DNA of 6,610 bases from Candidatus Saccharibacteria bacterium UBA2112 (GTDB lineage: Bacteria > Patescibacteriota > Saccharimonadia > Saccharimonadales > Saccharimonadaceae): positions 1 through 6,610 of the forward strand of contig DCYK01000031.1 of the NCBI GenBank assembly GCA_002331045.1, written 5' to 3'. Below the pieces are notes generated by a model that worked only from the letters and a program-made list of their open reading frames with translations, was not told where the DNA came from and made no database searches. Every line of letters starts with the position of its first letter. Position 1 is the first letter of the stretch. Positions 6,441-6,610 of the stretch are shown piece after piece. The position numbers were made by a program, and so were the translations under genes.

Positions 6441-6610
6441 TATTCATCACCTTTATCTTTTTGTTTATATGCGTCACGCAGTGAGATATCGGGAAATGCA
6501 TCATTATGTTTGTCGTGTCGGTCACTATCCTGCTCATCCCGAGCTGACTCGAGATCTTGTTCGGCATCAAAGAGATACTTTTGTGCACGCGCCTTTGCTT
6601 TTTCTTGAGT
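6440..6610 (-). CDS. C-terminal fragment of an unidentified protein; 5' end outside the window
   Basis: The frame is open from the right edge to a TAA at 6442-6440, giving 56 residues. They are highly charged and predicted helical, with Glu, Asp, Lys and Gln dominating (for example AEQDLESARDEQ), and end in KQKDKGDE. There is no hydrophobic stretch and no cysteine. The segment resembles a soluble, probably cytoplasmic, C-terminal tail; the family cannot be told from it. Its stop overlaps the start codon of the 937-residue membrane protein by one base, so the two are in one operon and probably translationally coupled. This choice of frame is supported by that overlap and by the lack of stops over the full 171 bases; an alternative minus-strand frame here is also open for a while but runs across the start of the next gene. 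Confidence 0.7.
   Translation of the reverse strand, partial: TQEKAKARAQKYLFDAEQDLESARDEQDSDRHDKHNDAFPDISLRDAYKQKDKGDE
6448..6454 (-). promoter_or_regulatory. Ribosome binding site of the 937-residue protein gene
   Basis: AAAGGTG on the minus strand, seven bases before the ATG at 6440, lies inside the last codons of the upstream gene. With the TAATG stop/start overlap it indicates translational coupling. It shows that Shine-Dalgarno signals are used in this genome, in contrast to the two divergent genes around 2900. Confidence 0.6.

Noticed and set aside
6355..6588. Minus-strand 77-residue open frame crossing the start of the 937-residue gene
   Set aside because: It conflicts with the well-supported start at 6440 (Shine-Dalgarno and TAATG overlap) and with the frame that is open to the right edge.

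Overview
The window looks like part of a cell-surface locus from a bacterium of the Candidate Phyla Radiation (Patescibacteria), most plausibly a Saccharibacteria (TM7) relative. That placement is an inference from protein style only. Four of the five genes encode proteins with a short basic cytoplasmic N-terminus, one hydrophobic segment and a large extracytoplasmic part, most of them unrecognisable. No marker gene or RNA gene is present to confirm the lineage. The standard bacterial code reads all genes without internal stops.

Layout, right to left along the minus strand. The window opens inside the end of an unidentified gene whose charged C-terminal 56 residues are visible (6440-6610). 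Its TAA stop shares one base with the ATG of a 937-residue single-pass membrane protein (3627-6440) that has 12 cysteines, all outside the membrane. Between 2956 and 3606 a plus-strand gene encodes a small membrane-anchored protein with no cysteines, convergent to the 937-residue gene with only 20 bp between them. Across an 89-bp divergent intergenic region lies a minus-strand gene (689-2866) for an exported alpha/beta-hydrolase (esterase/lipase type). It has a signal or anchor segment, three imperfect four-cysteine repeats, the hydrolase core with a complete Ser-Asp-His triad, a long insertion in the core and a glycine-rich tail. It is followed after 22 bp by another single-pass membrane protein whose 222 N-terminal residues are visible and which runs off the left edge (1-666). 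That gene has no stop codon inside the window, so stop-bounded ORF calling would miss it.

The divergent region 2867-2955 carries candidate promoters in both directions. It also holds a perfect 7-bp inverted repeat with a 9-bp spacer, lying over the putative -10 box and transcription start of the hydrolase gene, as an operator would. Neither divergent gene has a recognisable Shine-Dalgarno sequence, and the inferred transcription starts lie very close to the start codons, so short-leader or leaderless mRNAs are possible. In contrast, the 937-residue gene has a good ribosome binding site.

Working together (inference): the two minus-strand units and the plus-strand gene put anchored or secreted proteins on the outside of the cell, two of them rich in cysteines in even numbers that could form disulfides. 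The hydrolase is the only member with a predictable activity. A role in the envelope, or in contact with a host cell, would fit a CPR epibiont, but nothing in the sequence proves it. No mobile elements, CRISPR arrays, tRNAs, rRNAs or convincing terminators were seen, and there is no gene-free stretch over 300 bases.
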